64,000 nucleotides of DNA. It comes from Centrapalus pauciflorus (lineage: Eukaryota > Streptophyta > Magnoliopsida > Asterales > Asteraceae). The stretch is taken from contig JAANYP010000395.1 in the NCBI GenBank assembly GCA_020465985.1, positions 62,001 through 126,000 on the forward strand. Reading direction: 5' to 3'. Position 1 is the stretch's first letter; each line of letters starts with the position of its first letter. Position numbers and translations under genes: made by a program. Shown piece after piece: positions 20,591-34,100 of this stretch. The notes below the pieces were generated by a model. That model had not been told where the DNA came from. It searched no databases and saw only the letters and a program-made list of their open reading frames with translations.

Positions 20591-21692
20591 TCTATATCTA
20601 TAAATACTATTATAAGAGTAACTATTTTGCCACGTGTCATCGTTTGCTATAGCCACACGGCATCACCCCCTTCCGTCATTTGGACTTATATTTATAAATC
20701 TTTAATTAATCAACATAATAAATAATTTAAATAATATCTAATCAAATCTAAATCTAGCTAAATCTTATCTAAGTTCAAACTCAATTTTGAATTTAAATTT
20801 GAATTTGAATAATAATTTTTTTATATATTTATATTTAAGTTTATTATGCTATATAAGTAGATATTATAAATTTGATAAAATATATTTATAAATTATCCTA
20901 CATGATTAATGAAATTAATGTTTTAAATTTATACTCATATTATACATGGGTTTATAAACTAGTATTATAATAAAACAAAACCACCGTTGACACGTTTCAC
21001 TTTCACAATGCATGAAATTTTTTTCCCCGCCTCTTTTTCCTAATTTATTACCTTAATTAAATTACATTAATTTTTTATTTTAATTCTTTTATTGAATTAA
21101 TATTAAATTAGATATTACAACATATTAAATTAATGCATGTTTACCTAAAATAAATATCTATCATTATTATTTCTTAATGATCATAATTAAATTCAAATGT
21201 AAAAATTTGGATTTAAATGGAGATATGTGGTAAGTAAAGTAAAACTTTGTGTTAATTATTTTGCTAACAAAATTTAAAATTTAACTTAGATAACAAAAGT
21301 TAAGAATTAGATGATAAAACTTCAATTGTGAATACGTTTTGATTATTAATTTAAGAGATTCCATTTTTATCTTTTATCATTTTCAAAAGATATATACGCA
21401 TCCGCGTAATGAAAGCTTTTTGTTTCTCACATTGATATTTCATATTCAAAGTTAATAAAAATTAAAAAAGAAACAAACTTTTGCAAGCACATTTTATGGG
21501 TTTTAATGATATAATACAATTTTATATTTTTCATATGATCTCAAGCAACTATGTTTTTTTTATCTTTACTTTAACTAGCTTTTAATTTTTTTAATTATAT
21601 ATAAATTTTATAATAATTTATTAAAATATAAAAAATTATGTAATTTCTTAACCAACCCATGTAATACATGATTACATGGGTCTTTAACCTAG
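20591..21692 (+). mobile_element. Candidate non-autonomous Helitron
   Basis: The 3' end has a perfect 10-bp hairpin (cccatgtaat / attacatggg at 21656-21665 and 21671-21680), then 8 bases, then CTAG followed by T. That is the Helitron 3' pattern (hairpin plus CTRR, inserted between A and T). The 5' end begins A|TCTATATCTATAAATAC at about 20591 (or the TC at 20597). There is no Rep/helicase coding. The 5' limit is approximate. Confidence 0.55.
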
Positions 21693-22146
21693 TATAAAAA
21701 GTAAAATAAGTTTACAATCGATAGTATCATAGTTGTAATAAGAACATATTAGAATAGGATGTTATTAATACAATATTTTTATCTAATACAATGTTATTTT
21801 TTATGAAAAACTCAGCTTGTAAAAATGATTAAACAGTAAAAGTTAACTTATTTAGTTACTGTGTTAAAAAGTACACCCGTGATAAATGGTTATTTAAGTC
21901 AAAAACTCGATATTAAGGTTTGTCTCAACAGAAACATTATTGGTTCAAGTCTTACTTGAGATATAGATGATAGTTTCAGACAATTAGATGGTAATGTCGG
22001 TAGTTCTTAAAAATAAAAGATTTATAACTTTTGTAAAAATACACAAGAATATTATTTTTAATTGTCACAAACTATTTTTTTCTAAACTTCTAAATATATA
22101 TGAATTATAATGACTTTATTGTCATCCTATTATACTTTTTACTATA
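21693..22146. other. AT-rich spacer with inverted-copy repeat
   Basis: Holds the partner (about 21710-21810) of the repeat at 4605-4735. No gene seen. Confidence 0.55.
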
Positions 22147-24514
22147 CTAGTCATGACAGCCCGTGCGATGCACCGGGCTAATTGATTTTTATTTAAAATA
22201 TTATGTAATTATAAAAAATGTATGTTTGTTAGGGCCACTATATAAACTTTAGATTGACAAATATCATATCAAATTGTATCGCCAAACAAATTTGTGTGCA
22301 TAATAAACTATATTAAGACCATACAAAAGGCGTCATAATAGTAATGAAAAGAAAATGGTTAAATGACATTAAAAAACTTAGATTAATGCATGTGAAAGAT
22401 GTCTGAAGATAATACGTGTAAAAAAATTAAAAAATAAAAAAGTCTTTTAGGCTAGGTAATTTAGCGTACAACTTGCTATCTTGATATTATGATAATATAA
22501 AACCAATATACTAAATTAATAGTCTTACACATAATGAGTTTAAATATTAAATTATAAGTTCAATGAAAATTCTTCATAGATTATTGGTATGAGAATACTG
22601 AGTACATTGACTATAAACATAGGTATTAAAAGTCATTTTATAGACTGTATTTTGTATGTAGTGTTTGACTATTATTGTCTTCAAACATGTCAATTTTAAG
22701 TCATTAAGCATTTGTTATTCTAGATAGTGTCACATAAAACAGCGGTTGGCACATAAACTCTTACCGCAACTAAACGATTCACATTTGGTTTTACTATAGT
22801 ATATTATTAACATATCTATTTGAATTCATATTAGTGTGAAATTTTGTTTGCAAGATTAAAAACAAATGCAAATGGACAGATATTAAGAGTTTATATGATA
22901 TGAAAAAATGAAGGTTAGAATGAATTACACATATATTAAAACAAATATGCCATGTAATTTAATCATTTAATTTTATAAAACTTTGGACTTTAATCATCTT
23001 AAATGTTGAAGAGCTTCACTAAAAATAAAAATATATATTGGGATTTTTAAATTCATTTTTACTTTGAAATATGTAATAGCTACTACGCATCTCTTTAACC
23101 TATGTTATTAAGATCGATTACTACAAATTATAATTTTTACAAATCATTATTACTCTTATATATATCAAGGTTTAATTATGGTTTAAATATTTAACTAAAT
23201 TAAGTAAATCATTATAACTTTAAATTTATATTAACGATACTATTACTTATTACTTTAGGAGTTGGAAGTTTTTTATACGAATTTATCCTTGCTAATATTA
23301 CATATAAGTTAAAGAACATTCAATTAAAAGTTCGGATTAATTTAAAGGTCTTAATAATGTATTCCGTATAATAAGTAATTTAATTAGTGTATTAGTTTTA
23401 TTACGTAAAACTAATACATTGTATAGATCTCTCTTAATAAATATATTGAATGCGAATCCAAACCATACATTAAAAGACTATGAAATTTTAGATAAATAAC
23501 AAATATCCGTACAAATAATCCCAATATACATGCATGAAAAGAATGAGAATTATAACGCAACACAAATGAAAATATATGGACATCTATGCAAAAATTTCAA
23601 ATCATAATAATTATTTTTAAAAAAGATGGGTACTTGTGAAAGAAACGCAAATAAAAATAAATATAATAGGATAAGTATATCGATTAAGGTTAATTAAATA
23701 ATGTAATATACGTCCTTAAAATATAAGATGGACGCTCATAAAAGAAATATATTATGTGATTAGCAAAACATGAGTATGATACACTTGAGTGAAACCATTC
23801 ATAGCCGCTCGTACATGTGATGAAAACTTGAATTTGAAAATTAATACTATTATGTATCTTCACAATTAATACTATGGGCAAATGATCTTTGTATATTGTT
23901 AATCAGTAACTAAAAAAATACAATCATTTGAAAATGTTACACTACAATGTTGATGTCCTAAGTTAAGCATTAGCTTACTGTTAATTTGATTCTAGTAATT
24001 AGTATGTAAATTTATTTGAAAATTAAATACCTCGGGTTGAAACTCAATATGGTCACTATAGTCTAGACTACCAAGAAATCGCTAGCAGTCCCACCTACAA
24101 ATTTAAATAAAAAATTAATGACTTGTGACGGGTTTCTTAGTGATTGTAGGAAAAAAAAATCAATGAAAACATATGCATGTGAGTGAGTCATTAACTTCAT
24201 ACCTGTGAGCATACTTGATTAGTTGTTAGATTGCTAAAATGAATTACATTGGGTAGGAGCCATTATAAGAACACAAAGATTGATTAATAAACAACAAACA
24301 TAACACTTTTAAATATGTACACATCGTGCAGGAATTAATTAATAAGAAAATTAAAAGGTTAGATGGTTTGTTATTATAAGAATTTTTAAATATTGAGTAT
24401 ATAATTAAATAGAACATTTTAATGGCAATTGAATGGTTTATGTAGTAATTATTTATGACATTTATTTCAAATAAAATAGAGTATTTTTATAAATCTTTAG
24501 TATATATATATAGA
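22147..24514 (-). mobile_element. Candidate non-autonomous Helitron, minus strand
   Basis: On the minus strand the 3' end reads a GC-rich hairpin (agcccg...cgggct, 22158-22179, one bulge), then gtcatga and CTAG before T at 22147. The best 5' end is A|TCTATATATATATACTAAAG at 24514. The terminal hairpin stands out as GC-rich in an AT-rich region. No coding was found over about 2.4 kb. Confidence 0.5.
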
Positions 24515-25059
24515 TAAGTGAAAATGTAAGAAATTATTGACATTAATGAGTTAAATAATAGTCATTAAATAATCAAGTTAGAATACGGTATTCATCAAGT
24601 ACTTAGAAACCAATAAAATGAATTAAGAAGTTTTTGTGCAATAATACCTTGTATTTTATGAAAACATATTTTCATCACAAATGAAGTAACGAACAAAAAA
24701 TATAATTAGTAATTAATTGTAAATTACTAATCGATTATGGATAAATATGTACATAAAAAAGATATTCATGATATAACTATTTCATGTAATACATAATTGT
24801 ATAAAAAAATAATTTAAAATATTAAAATTTTTGTTTGAACAAAATTTTTATATATTTATATTTATAATCACTATTACAAAATGACATGATATAGATATTT
24901 ATGAATATATTTTTGTTTATAATGCACAAATTAATATTTAAATTAAAAAACATTAATGATATTTAATATTTACTGTATTGTAAAAACATTATCTAAAATA
25001 TAATTATTTCAATTAAATTAAAAATATATGTATGTATGGTAATGGTCACTATTTAAAAT

Positions 25060-25600
25060 TCACATAATTTTTGTTATATTTTAACAAAATGATTTTCATA
25101 TACATAAATAATAAACTGTAAATATTTATTTATAAAAGAACTCGATTATATTATATTATTTATTTATAAAAGAAGTCAAAATGATTTTCATTATACATAA
25201 ATAATATATTGTAAATATTATTTATTTATAAAAGAATTCTATTATATTATACTATTTATTTATATCTAGAACCCAAAGAAATCAAGTATATAAATTTTTT
25301 CTTAATAAAAATATGTATTTAATTATTTATGCTAATAGTCACTATTTATAAGTGACATGGTTTTTGTTAGATTCCAACAAAATGATTTTCATATACATAA
25401 ATAATACACTCTAAATATTTATTTATAAAATAACTTCAAGAACTCTATTAATATTATATTCTTTATTTATAAAGACAAAAATAATACACTTTAAATATTT
25501 GTTTAAAAAAAACTGAAAGAACTATATGCATATAGACTCAACATTTATATAGAAAGAACTATATTATATTATTTATTTATTTATAATAGAACTCAAAGAA
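25060..25600. repeat. Degenerate tandem repeat, units of about 80-120 bp
   Basis: The phrase 'aaaatgattttcatatacat' followed by 'aataatac...aaatatttatttataaaa' recurs about four to five times with drift. Units vary in length. Confidence 0.5.
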
Positions 25601-26506
25601 ATTATGCACTTTCATAGATGCATTTGTTTGTATTTTGATAATTTTTAAAATAATGTTAATGATAATCATAAAAATATCATATTTTTTCTATGTCTCTTAG
25701 ATGGTTTTGTTAGACATGGTTGTGATTAATTCACTATACATTAATCAAAATCACATATGATATATATGATTAATGGCTCGTTATTAACGATTAAGCATTT
25801 TATTTATATAATAGAATGAACAAATTCTTTATAACCTTATAATTAGAAAATTATTTTATGAAATGATTAATGATATTTTAATAAAATGACTAAAAAAATA
25901 ATAATTATTATGAGCTTTGTTATTTGAACTTTTTTAAATTCAAAAATATTGCATTAATGTTTTGTGTCCCATAATGAAATCACAACAAAATAACAAATGA
26001 AATATTACAGTAAAAGAAATATGCCAATTAAAAAAATATTAAATTACTAATTCAATAAACATAAAAACTTCAAGTAAAATATATAGTGCATTGTTAATAT
26101 TAAGAGAATATAAAAGACCTAGAAAATGTATAAACATAGTTACAAATATTCTCATTAAATTAAATTTAATATTAGTATTCACAATATCAAATTGTGTAAC
26201 GATGATTATATTAAAATACATTACAATTTTTATTAAAACGTATGGTATTCAATAACGTTTCTAGATCAATATTTATTGAAATTTGTCAAAGATGAATTGA
26301 AATAAAAAATAAATAATTAAAAATAAATATTGTAAAACTTTTATTGTTGAAAAAATCATCAAGAAGATATTCATAGAAGAATTCAAGTAGAGAGAAACAA
26401 AAATTTAGTTGTTGATACATTTTTAAAAAAATTTATTACAGTTTAAACCTATATAGTTGAAAGAAATGGATGACAATGAACTATTTATTTGGTGAATATA
26501 ACGTTG

Positions 26507-26512
<6 letters not shown>

Positions 26513-26578
<66 letters not shown>
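26513..26578. repeat. AT dinucleotide microsatellite
   Basis: About 33 uninterrupted AT repeats. Confidence 0.95.
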
Positions 26579-26581
<3 letters not shown>

Positions 26582-27231
26582 GCTTCGAACTTTTAGGATA
26601 TATGACATATCAATATTGAGCACATCAAGCACATACATCAACATAAACAATTTATTAATAAAAACATATAATTTGAAATAATTTAAATAAATATATCATT
26701 AAATGTAAAAAGAATTATCAATGTATGGATTGAAGAACACACCAAAGTTTTTCTAGAAAATATATTTGCCAATAACTTATTTGCATGGATGGTCACTTCA
26801 ATAATGTCCATCAATATCACTGTCAAATATAAAATATCACAAAATAAAAACAGTAATAATCAATTTCCCAAAATATAATAAACATACATGTGTTAGAGAT
26901 GAAAAACAAACTTGATATTTGAAAAATAAATCAAGAAGAAAACTAACCGGTGAAATTGTAGGAGAAAAATATTTTAGATTGACAAATAGATTATATGCAA
27001 CCCATACTATTTAAAACTTTTGATGATCATTCATCTTCTTTGTAACATATGGATAAATAATGAAATAACAATTAATTATAGATAACCAAGGGTTATGAAA
27101 CGTAATGACATTAAATAAAAAAAACAAAAATTTAAATGATACATAGTTTTTAAATATAAAAGAAGATAAGTTAAAAATGAAATTTAAAAGTAAATATATA
27201 AATACATATAGTATAGAATTATATATACATT

Positions 27232-28990
27232 AAATGTTGTAGATATTTTATTAAAATAAGATGTACTAACTATTTTTAGATATTTAACGAAAATTAACAA
27301 ATTGCTTACTATTATTATTTAATAATTTTTTTATTAAAATTAAATCAAATAAATAATACTCATATTTATTGCATGAAACTCAACTTATATATAATAGACT
27401 CAACATTTATAAAAACAACTAACTAAATATAATTATATTTTACTTGTTAACAATTTAAAGTTAAATTAGCTCATTAGTTTTCTCATTTATTAAAAATTAA
27501 AATTAGATATGATAACGTTGTAGATATTTGATTAAAATTAGACGGACTAACTATTTTTAGATTTTTAACGAAAATTAACAAAATGCTTACTATTGTTATT
27601 TAATAAATTTTTTATTAAAATTAAATCAAATAAATAATACTCATATTTATTGCATGAAACTCAACTTATATATAATAGACCCAACTGTAAGGTCTACCAA
27701 CAACAGATCTATCTAGACGCGGAGCCGTCAACGAGTGCGGAATCCTCGTTAACGGGTAGACGGAAACAACTCTCAATCAGAAACACGGAGACTATCACAG
27801 GCTGAACGAACGACACACGAACGATCCTACGAACTGATTCTCTCCGAAACGGCACTAACACTGATGATAAACTCGAGATCGCTTAATGCTTAATTACTGA
27901 CGAATTCTGCAAAAAGTCTGATAATTAATCGAGTCTATCCCTAATTATAGAGGCTGATTCGAGTCTGTTATGGGCCAAACTCGAATCCGGCCCAAGGCCC
28001 ATTCGAGTTTGTCCACATTGACACTCTCGAATCTGTCTTCATTCGAATCTAGGGCTACATTCGAATCTATCACAGATTCGAATGTCAAGCCTTATATAAT
28101 TTGAATCTAACTAATTCACATACTCAACTTAGCATTGAAACTTATGTTTTTTACCTTATGATTGATATTATCTTTGTACTTTATGTTTGAACTTCTTGTA
28201 ATACGTTACATCAAGTTCAAACATACAAACACTAATAAATATCAACCATATATAAACATATATAACAAACACTTGCTAAAATCACAATGTAGGATCACTT
28301 AGACTGCTATCGTCACATAAGGTGTACCAACACCAACATTTATAAAAACAACTAACTAAATATAATTATATATTAAAAGTTAAATTAACTCATTAATTTT
28401 ATCATTTATTAAAAATTAAAATTAGATATTTAGATGGACTAATTATTTTTAGATTTTTAATGGAAATTAATAAAATGCTTACTATTGTTATTTAATAAAT
28501 TTTTTTATTAAAATTAAATCAAATAAATAATACTCATATTTATTACATGAAACTCAACTTATATATAATAGACCCAACATTTATAAAAACAACTAACTAA
28601 ATATAATTATATATTAAAAGTTAAATCAACTCATTAAATCATTTATTAAAAATTAAAATTAGATATTTAGATGGACTAACTATTTTTAGATTTTTAACGA
28701 AAATTAACAAAATGCTTACTATTGTTATTTAATAAATTTTTTATTAAAATTAAATCAAATAAATAATACTGATATTTATTGCATGAAACTAACTTATATA
28801 TAATAGACCCAACATTTATAAAAACAACTAACTAAATATAATTATATATTAATTGTTTACAATTTAAAGTTAAATTAACTCATTAGTTTTCTCATTTATT
28901 AAAAATTAAAATTAAATTAACCCATTAATTTTCTTATTCATTACATGAGATTTGTCATCACATTTATTACATGGAGGACTCAACTTTTAT
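27232..28990. repeat. Tandem repeat of about 235-290 bp, four to five units, interrupted by a solo LTR
   Basis: Units share 'aacaactaactaaatataat', 'ttttagatttttaacgaaaa' and 'gcatgaaactcaacttata' and restart at about 27396, 28338, 28576 and 28810, with a partial first unit from 27232. The solo LTR 27686-28332 lies exactly between two units. The last unit runs into 'gactcaacttttatatatat', a possible Helitron 5' end on the minus strand. Confidence 0.75.
27686..28332 (-). mobile_element. Solo LTR (647 bp) with 5-bp target duplication
   Basis: TG...CA ends (tgtaaggtc ... gtaccaaca) flanked by CCAAC at 27681-27685 and 28333-28337. The flanks rejoin as continuous tandem repeat sequence, so there is no internal region. 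On the minus strand it starts TGTTGGTACACC and has TATATAAGG near 28090-28098, which suggests minus orientation. Several ATTCGAAT boxes lie downstream of that TATA at 28015-28082. Its family is not identified. Confidence 0.88.
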
Positions 28991-29006
28991 ATATATATAG
29001 ATAAGA

Positions 29007-29520
29007 TAAGATAGATTTATATTTATATATTAATTAAAAAAACTTTGAAGGAAAACAAAGTAATTAGTACTCTCATTTATTACCTAGGACTCAACTTTTA
29101 TATATATATATATATATATAGATTTTAACTTGTATTTCAATATAATCACTTTAATCGTATTTAGAAAATAAATTTAATCACCAAATTAAAAACAAAAAAA
29201 TCTTCGAATTAATTAGTTGGTTAAATAATGTAAGAGTTATTATAACTATTATGTTTATGGAATAGTTAAGAAATCATTTTTTTATTATATTCATTTATTA
29301 ATGAATGATTACTATCATCTTTTAGTTTAGAAAAATTAAAATTGAATTACATAGTTAATAATTTATCTCATGGGACTCAACTTTTATAGGTTAGGATCAA
29401 CTTTTATAGTATATAAGATAGATTTATATTTATATAATAATTAAAAAAACTTTGAAGGAAAACAAAGTAATTAGTACTCTCATTTATTACCTAGGACTCA
29501 ACTTTTATATATATATAGAT
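29007..29520. repeat. Direct repeat of about 115 bp, copies 29007-29122 and 29405-29520
   Basis: Both copies contain 'aaactttgaaggaaaacaaa' and 'cctaggactcaactttta' and end in a TA run then 'gat'. Read on the minus strand they start TCTATATATATAT then AAAAGTTGAGTCC, which may be Helitron 5' ends. Differing TA counts separate the copies. Confidence 0.65.
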
Positions 29521-30040
29521 TGTAATAAATAATTATTAGAATTTAAATTTGATTTGATTTGAGTTTGTTTAGTTTTTTAAAAATATGACGGTGATGACAC
29601 ATGAGAACTTAAAAAATGAATAGAGTTATTTATTTATTTATATTGATAGATTATAATTTTAGAATAGATACGTTATTTTGAAACAAAATCCAAAATAAAA
29701 ATATATATAGTATTTCTTTTTTCCTATATGATGTAAGGGTCACGTGATGCCAAGAACAATACCTTCACTCACGTGACATGTATGATCCATTTTGCGAAAA
29801 GATGATGTTCGAAGAGAAAGTGACGTATGTTTTAATTTTTAATTTTTAATGTAAAATATTTCATAATATTTTGTTGTTCGTTCTTTGTGTAGCGAATTTT
29901 GAAGGATATATTACTTTAAAGTATGTTTGTTGTATATTGGGTAAACTAGTTTAATAACCCAACTGTTATATGGATATTTATAATAAAATTTATTTACATA
30001 AATGCATAAAAACTTAAAAACATTACATATTAATACTAGA
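29521..30040. other. AT-rich spacer before the MULE
   Basis: No gene or clear repeat seen. Confidence 0.55.
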
Positions 30041-30049
30041 TTTTTTTAA

Positions 30050-30233
30050 GAGTAAATTACACAAATGGTCCCTGTGGTTTGTGGCTTTTTACCCTTTTGG
30101 TCCCTCAAACTTTTTTTTTGCACGAACGGTCCCAAAAAGCGAAATCTTTTACCCCTTTGGTCCCTCTCCCTAACGTCCGTCTAAATATCCGTTTGAGAGT
30201 AAGGGTATTTCTGTCTTTTTAGGTGTCCTCTCT
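30050..30233 (+). repeat. MULE left terminal inverted repeat
   Basis: 184 bp starting gagtaaattacac. It carries the 'tggtccctgtggtttg' and 'ggtccctctccctaacg' blocks seen at many plant MULE ends and is inverted at 34779-34963. Confidence 0.95.
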
Positions 30234-30338
30234 ATATTAATATATAGACGAAATAATCATCTTCTTCTTCTTTCAATACCGTTGTCGCCTCTCTCTCGCT
30301 CTGCTCACTCTCTGTTGATCATCTTCCCCAAGTTAACA

Positions 30339-30699
30339 ATGGTGATGTGTGGATGTGGTAAGGTAGCAACGATACGAACTTCATGGACTTCCCGTAATCC
30401 TGGTCGTAGATTCTGGAGCTGTCCTGATGTGGTAAGTTTTTAGTTGTTGTAAGGGTTTGGAGCTTCCTGTTATGTATTTTTCATATAATGTTGATGTTCT
30501 ATATGAGTCAACCTGCAATTTTATTGGATGGGTGGATCCTCCCATGTGTCCTCGTGCAACCGAAATCATTCCTGGTCTTTTGCGAGCTAAGAATAGTGTT
30601 GAAGTTCTGTGGTTTCAAGCTGAAAGAGAAGTTGCAAAGCTGAAGATGTGGTTGGTTGTTAGTTGGATTGCATTTTCCATTTATGTAGCTCTGATGTAA
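30339..30699 (+). CDS. Small GRF-type zinc-finger protein carried by the MULE (2 exons)
   Basis: Exon 1 is 30339-30431; the intron 30432-30507 (76 nt, GTAAGT...GAG) is phase 0; exon 2 is 30508-30699. The 94-residue product has the GRF zinc-finger pattern: CGCG near the start, RNPGRRFWSCP, then CNFIGWVDPP, giving four metal-binding Cys. It ends with a basic/acidic helix (AEREVAKLKMW) and a hydrophobic stretch (LVVSWIAFSIYVALM) that could span a membrane. GRF domains bind single-stranded nucleic acid in some proteins. Here it lies 105 bp inside the left TIR, facing the transposase gene. A role as an accessory transposition protein is inference only; capture of a host gene is the alternative. 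Splicing is my prediction from GT-AG sites and frame. Confidence 0.75.
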
Positions 30700-31155
30700 G
30701 TATAAAGGTTGATGTCTTTGATGTAGATGTCAGGCGTGTATGTTGGGACTTTTTGTAGCTGTAATGGCTTATTTTGATGTAATGGTCCCTGTTTTGATGT
30801 AATGGGTAGTGGTGATGGTTTCTTTTGAGGTTGTAATTCTCTCTGTTATGAAGAAATGAATGAAAAAAATTATCCTTTTACATGTTATTTGTTCACTTGT
30901 AAATCTAGTTTCATTTGTAGCATTGGTTTAAAAGTAGCATTGGTTCAAAGAAAGTGACACCAAACAAACAACATAAGTATCATAAACATTAAAACCCATA
31001 TCATACGTACTGTCATAAATCACCACCAAACATTAAAACCCATAACATATGTCTCAAATCATTACCAGTTATTACACAATAGATAGTAATTCAAACAGTG
31101 TCTCAAATTAAAACATCATAAAACATTTGATTGCAGCTCCTATCCCTTCCATGGC
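30700..31155. other. Region between the two convergent MULE genes
   Basis: Presumed 3' untranslated and terminator DNA of both genes. No coding seen. Confidence 0.6.
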
Positions 31156-34100
31156 TTACTGACTTGCACCTTGTTGTCTCTGCCTTTGATTGCCTGGTTG
31201 TTGACCTTTGCATGTCCTGGAATTGTGCCCTTTTTTATTACATTTGTTGCATGTTACTGTCTTCAAAGCTCTTGAAAGCTTCCCTCCCTTAACCATGTCA
31301 GTAGCATTCTCCTGATTCTCTCCCTCTTCAGCTGCTTTCTTTCTTTTCTTGGTTGGTCTTCCCACTTGCTTGTGATGTTTTGGTGGAACAAGAGTTGTTG
31401 GACATGGACATTTAGGCCACATGATGCTCCCTTTTATAGGATTAATCTTGAATGAGTAAACTTTTTTCCATGTTTCAAGCCTGTAAACCTTATGAACCCA
31501 TGTTTCAGGTAAGTCAACATCTTGTCCATTAACAGCCATATTCCACATTGCTGCTACAGCATGTTTACATGGAATACCAGTGATTTCCCACTTCCTACAA
31601 CTGCAAACTCTTTCTTTTACATCCACAACACATTGATCTTGCCAAGGTCCACTAACTTGAAATTTATCATCACCATTCCACAATACATTATACTCTCTAG
31701 CATCCTTCTTGATGCTCTCAAAAAGTTTTGTTGCACTAGGTGTTAGTGGACCTTCAGATTTGTCAATCACTTTCTGAACATTAACTAACCTCTTCATCAA
31801 GTACTCTCTAATGAACTCCAAGGCAGTTATTATGGGCTTGTCCCTACCGTGTACTAACTTACTATTAAAAACCTCACACAAGTTGTTGAGCAACATATCT
31901 GAATGAGCTCTACCTGATTATTTTAAAAGTAACTAAAGATTATTAAATAATTATGAAGCAATAAACAAATATGCAATTCAATAAATATCATGTTACCTGA
32001 AAAATGGGATCTAGTCCAGTGTTGTGGTGGGATTTTATTCAACCACTCATGAGCATCTTTGTTAAACAACTTGAGATCATTCATGGACTTATGGAATTCA
32101 TGAACTGTAGAAGCAGTTGCACACCTCCATATCAGATCCTTGTAAGCTCTACCTTTCCATGTCTTTTTCATATTCTCATGAATGTGCCTTAAGCAATACC
32201 TGTGTTCAGCACATGGGAATACTTTTGCTATTGCTGGTATGATACCCTGTTACAAGAAAACAATTAGTAGATTGCTGGTATGATACCCTGTTTCAAGAAA
32301 ACAATGAGTAGATTGGTCAAATTTAAATATGCACAACCTCATACCTTTTGCCTATTACTTATAAAGGTGAAATTGGAATTCTGAAACATATCCAGATCAT
32401 CACCAAGGCATTCTAAAAACCAAGTCCAAGAGTTACATGTTTCTGCTTCAACAATGGCATAAGCAAGTGGGTAAATGCTATTGTTTGGATCCAACCCCAC
32501 TGCAGTCAACACTTGACCAGGATAAGGGCCTTTCATAAAAGCACCATCCAACCCTAGAAAATCCCTCATACATGCTTTGAATCCTTCTTTCAATGCTCCT
32601 ATGGTTATGTAAATCCTCTTAAATACCCTTGTTGGAGAAGCTGGATTAGGTTCTGATTCCACCCTTATCTTGACAGTAGTTCCAGGGTTTGTTGCCTGAA
32701 GTTCTTCAATGTAGTCTCGTAACAGAGCATACTGTTGTGTGTAATCACCCCTAAGTTGTCTAAATGCTTTCATCTTTGCCCTAAAAGCCTGCATCATTGA
32801 TATACTAACCTCATATTTCTTCTGCATCTGCTCTTGGATTGACTTAATTGGTATTTCTGGGTTTGATTGAACTTGATCCATAATTTGCTTTGAAAGGAAC
32901 CCTGAATTGCAAGCTTTTATTTTCCTTGATTGAAGGCAGATGTGTTCTTCATTTAAGGTCTTCACCATCCAAGTTTCAGTATTTGATACCTTTGATACGA
33001 GCAAAACCCAAGGGCAATTATTTTCTTGTGCAATTCCCTTTTTACCCTTGCCTGAAGACTTCAAATTTTGTTGACTTTGTGATGTTTGACCATCTGGATT
33101 TGGTCCCACTGCCTCACTAAACGTTGGTATACTACCAACACACACTGCTCTAACTCTTCTGTTATCATTTTTAACAATCTTTATCTCCCTCCTTGTCTCT
33201 ATTGCATGCATCTTGATTTCTTGTTTCACTTCTTTAGAAGACCCAAAGGTTTGACCAACAAAAAAGTTATGCTTAATAACTTTACCATCATTACCTGTAT
33301 GTTGCTTCCTTAATTGTTTCAACAACTTCCTCCTCTTCCTGTCAATTTCACTTTCTCCTTCATCAGAGTGACTATCAAAGCTATCATTATCCAAAACATC
33401 TATGTCTTGGTCCTCAACATCCTCAACATCCTGCTCAACCTCATTACCACAAAACTCAGCATCTATGTCAACATTCATTAGAAAGTCCCTCATATCCACA
33501 TCCACTTCATTCACAATATTATCTTCATCCACTATAAAATCACTATCATCATTCTCTCCTCCTTCTAAGTCATGCTCATTATCAATGTTTTCTTGCCTCT
33601 CATCATTGTAAGCATCTCCAAAAAATGGATCAAAGTCTGTGAAGTTAAAATCAAAGTCGTGTAAGAAGTCTTGTTGTACCACTGACTCTGATTGTGTTAT
33701 CCCCTCTTGGGGTTCTTCTTGTTCTTGCCTATCATCATTGTTAGCTACTCCCTCTTCTGCTTCTTGTAGTCTAACAACTGCAACTTCCTGTGGTTCTTCC
33801 ACTGCATCAATAGCAACTTCCTGTTGTTCTTCCACTGCATCAATTGCAACTCTCTCTTGTTCTTGCGTATCATCATTGGAAGCATTTTTCTCAGGCTCAT
33901 GCCATTCCAAGAAAAGCCTCTTACAAGATGAACTACCTCCTACCTTCATCTTTCCCTTTCTGTTTCTTGTATACTCTCTTGAAGCTACATCTCTTTCTGG
34001 TTCAGGTAACTCCTCAATGACAACCTTAGACTTGGGTGGGGTGTAATACCACAACAGATTAGTCATCCCATGTTCACAGTAAACATGCATTAATTTGTTT

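Larger units (their letters stand above)
24515..27231. other. AT-rich gene-free stretch
   Basis: Very AT-rich, no credible coding frame. Contains degenerate tandem repeats at about 25060-25600 and an AT microsatellite at 26513-26578. Confidence 0.65.

Noticed and set aside
23690..26221. Short frames in the AT-rich region
   Set aside because: Length and composition expected by chance; no motif.
33402..34046. Ser/Cys-rich plus-strand frames
   Set aside because: Antisense of the acidic linker of the MULE transposase.
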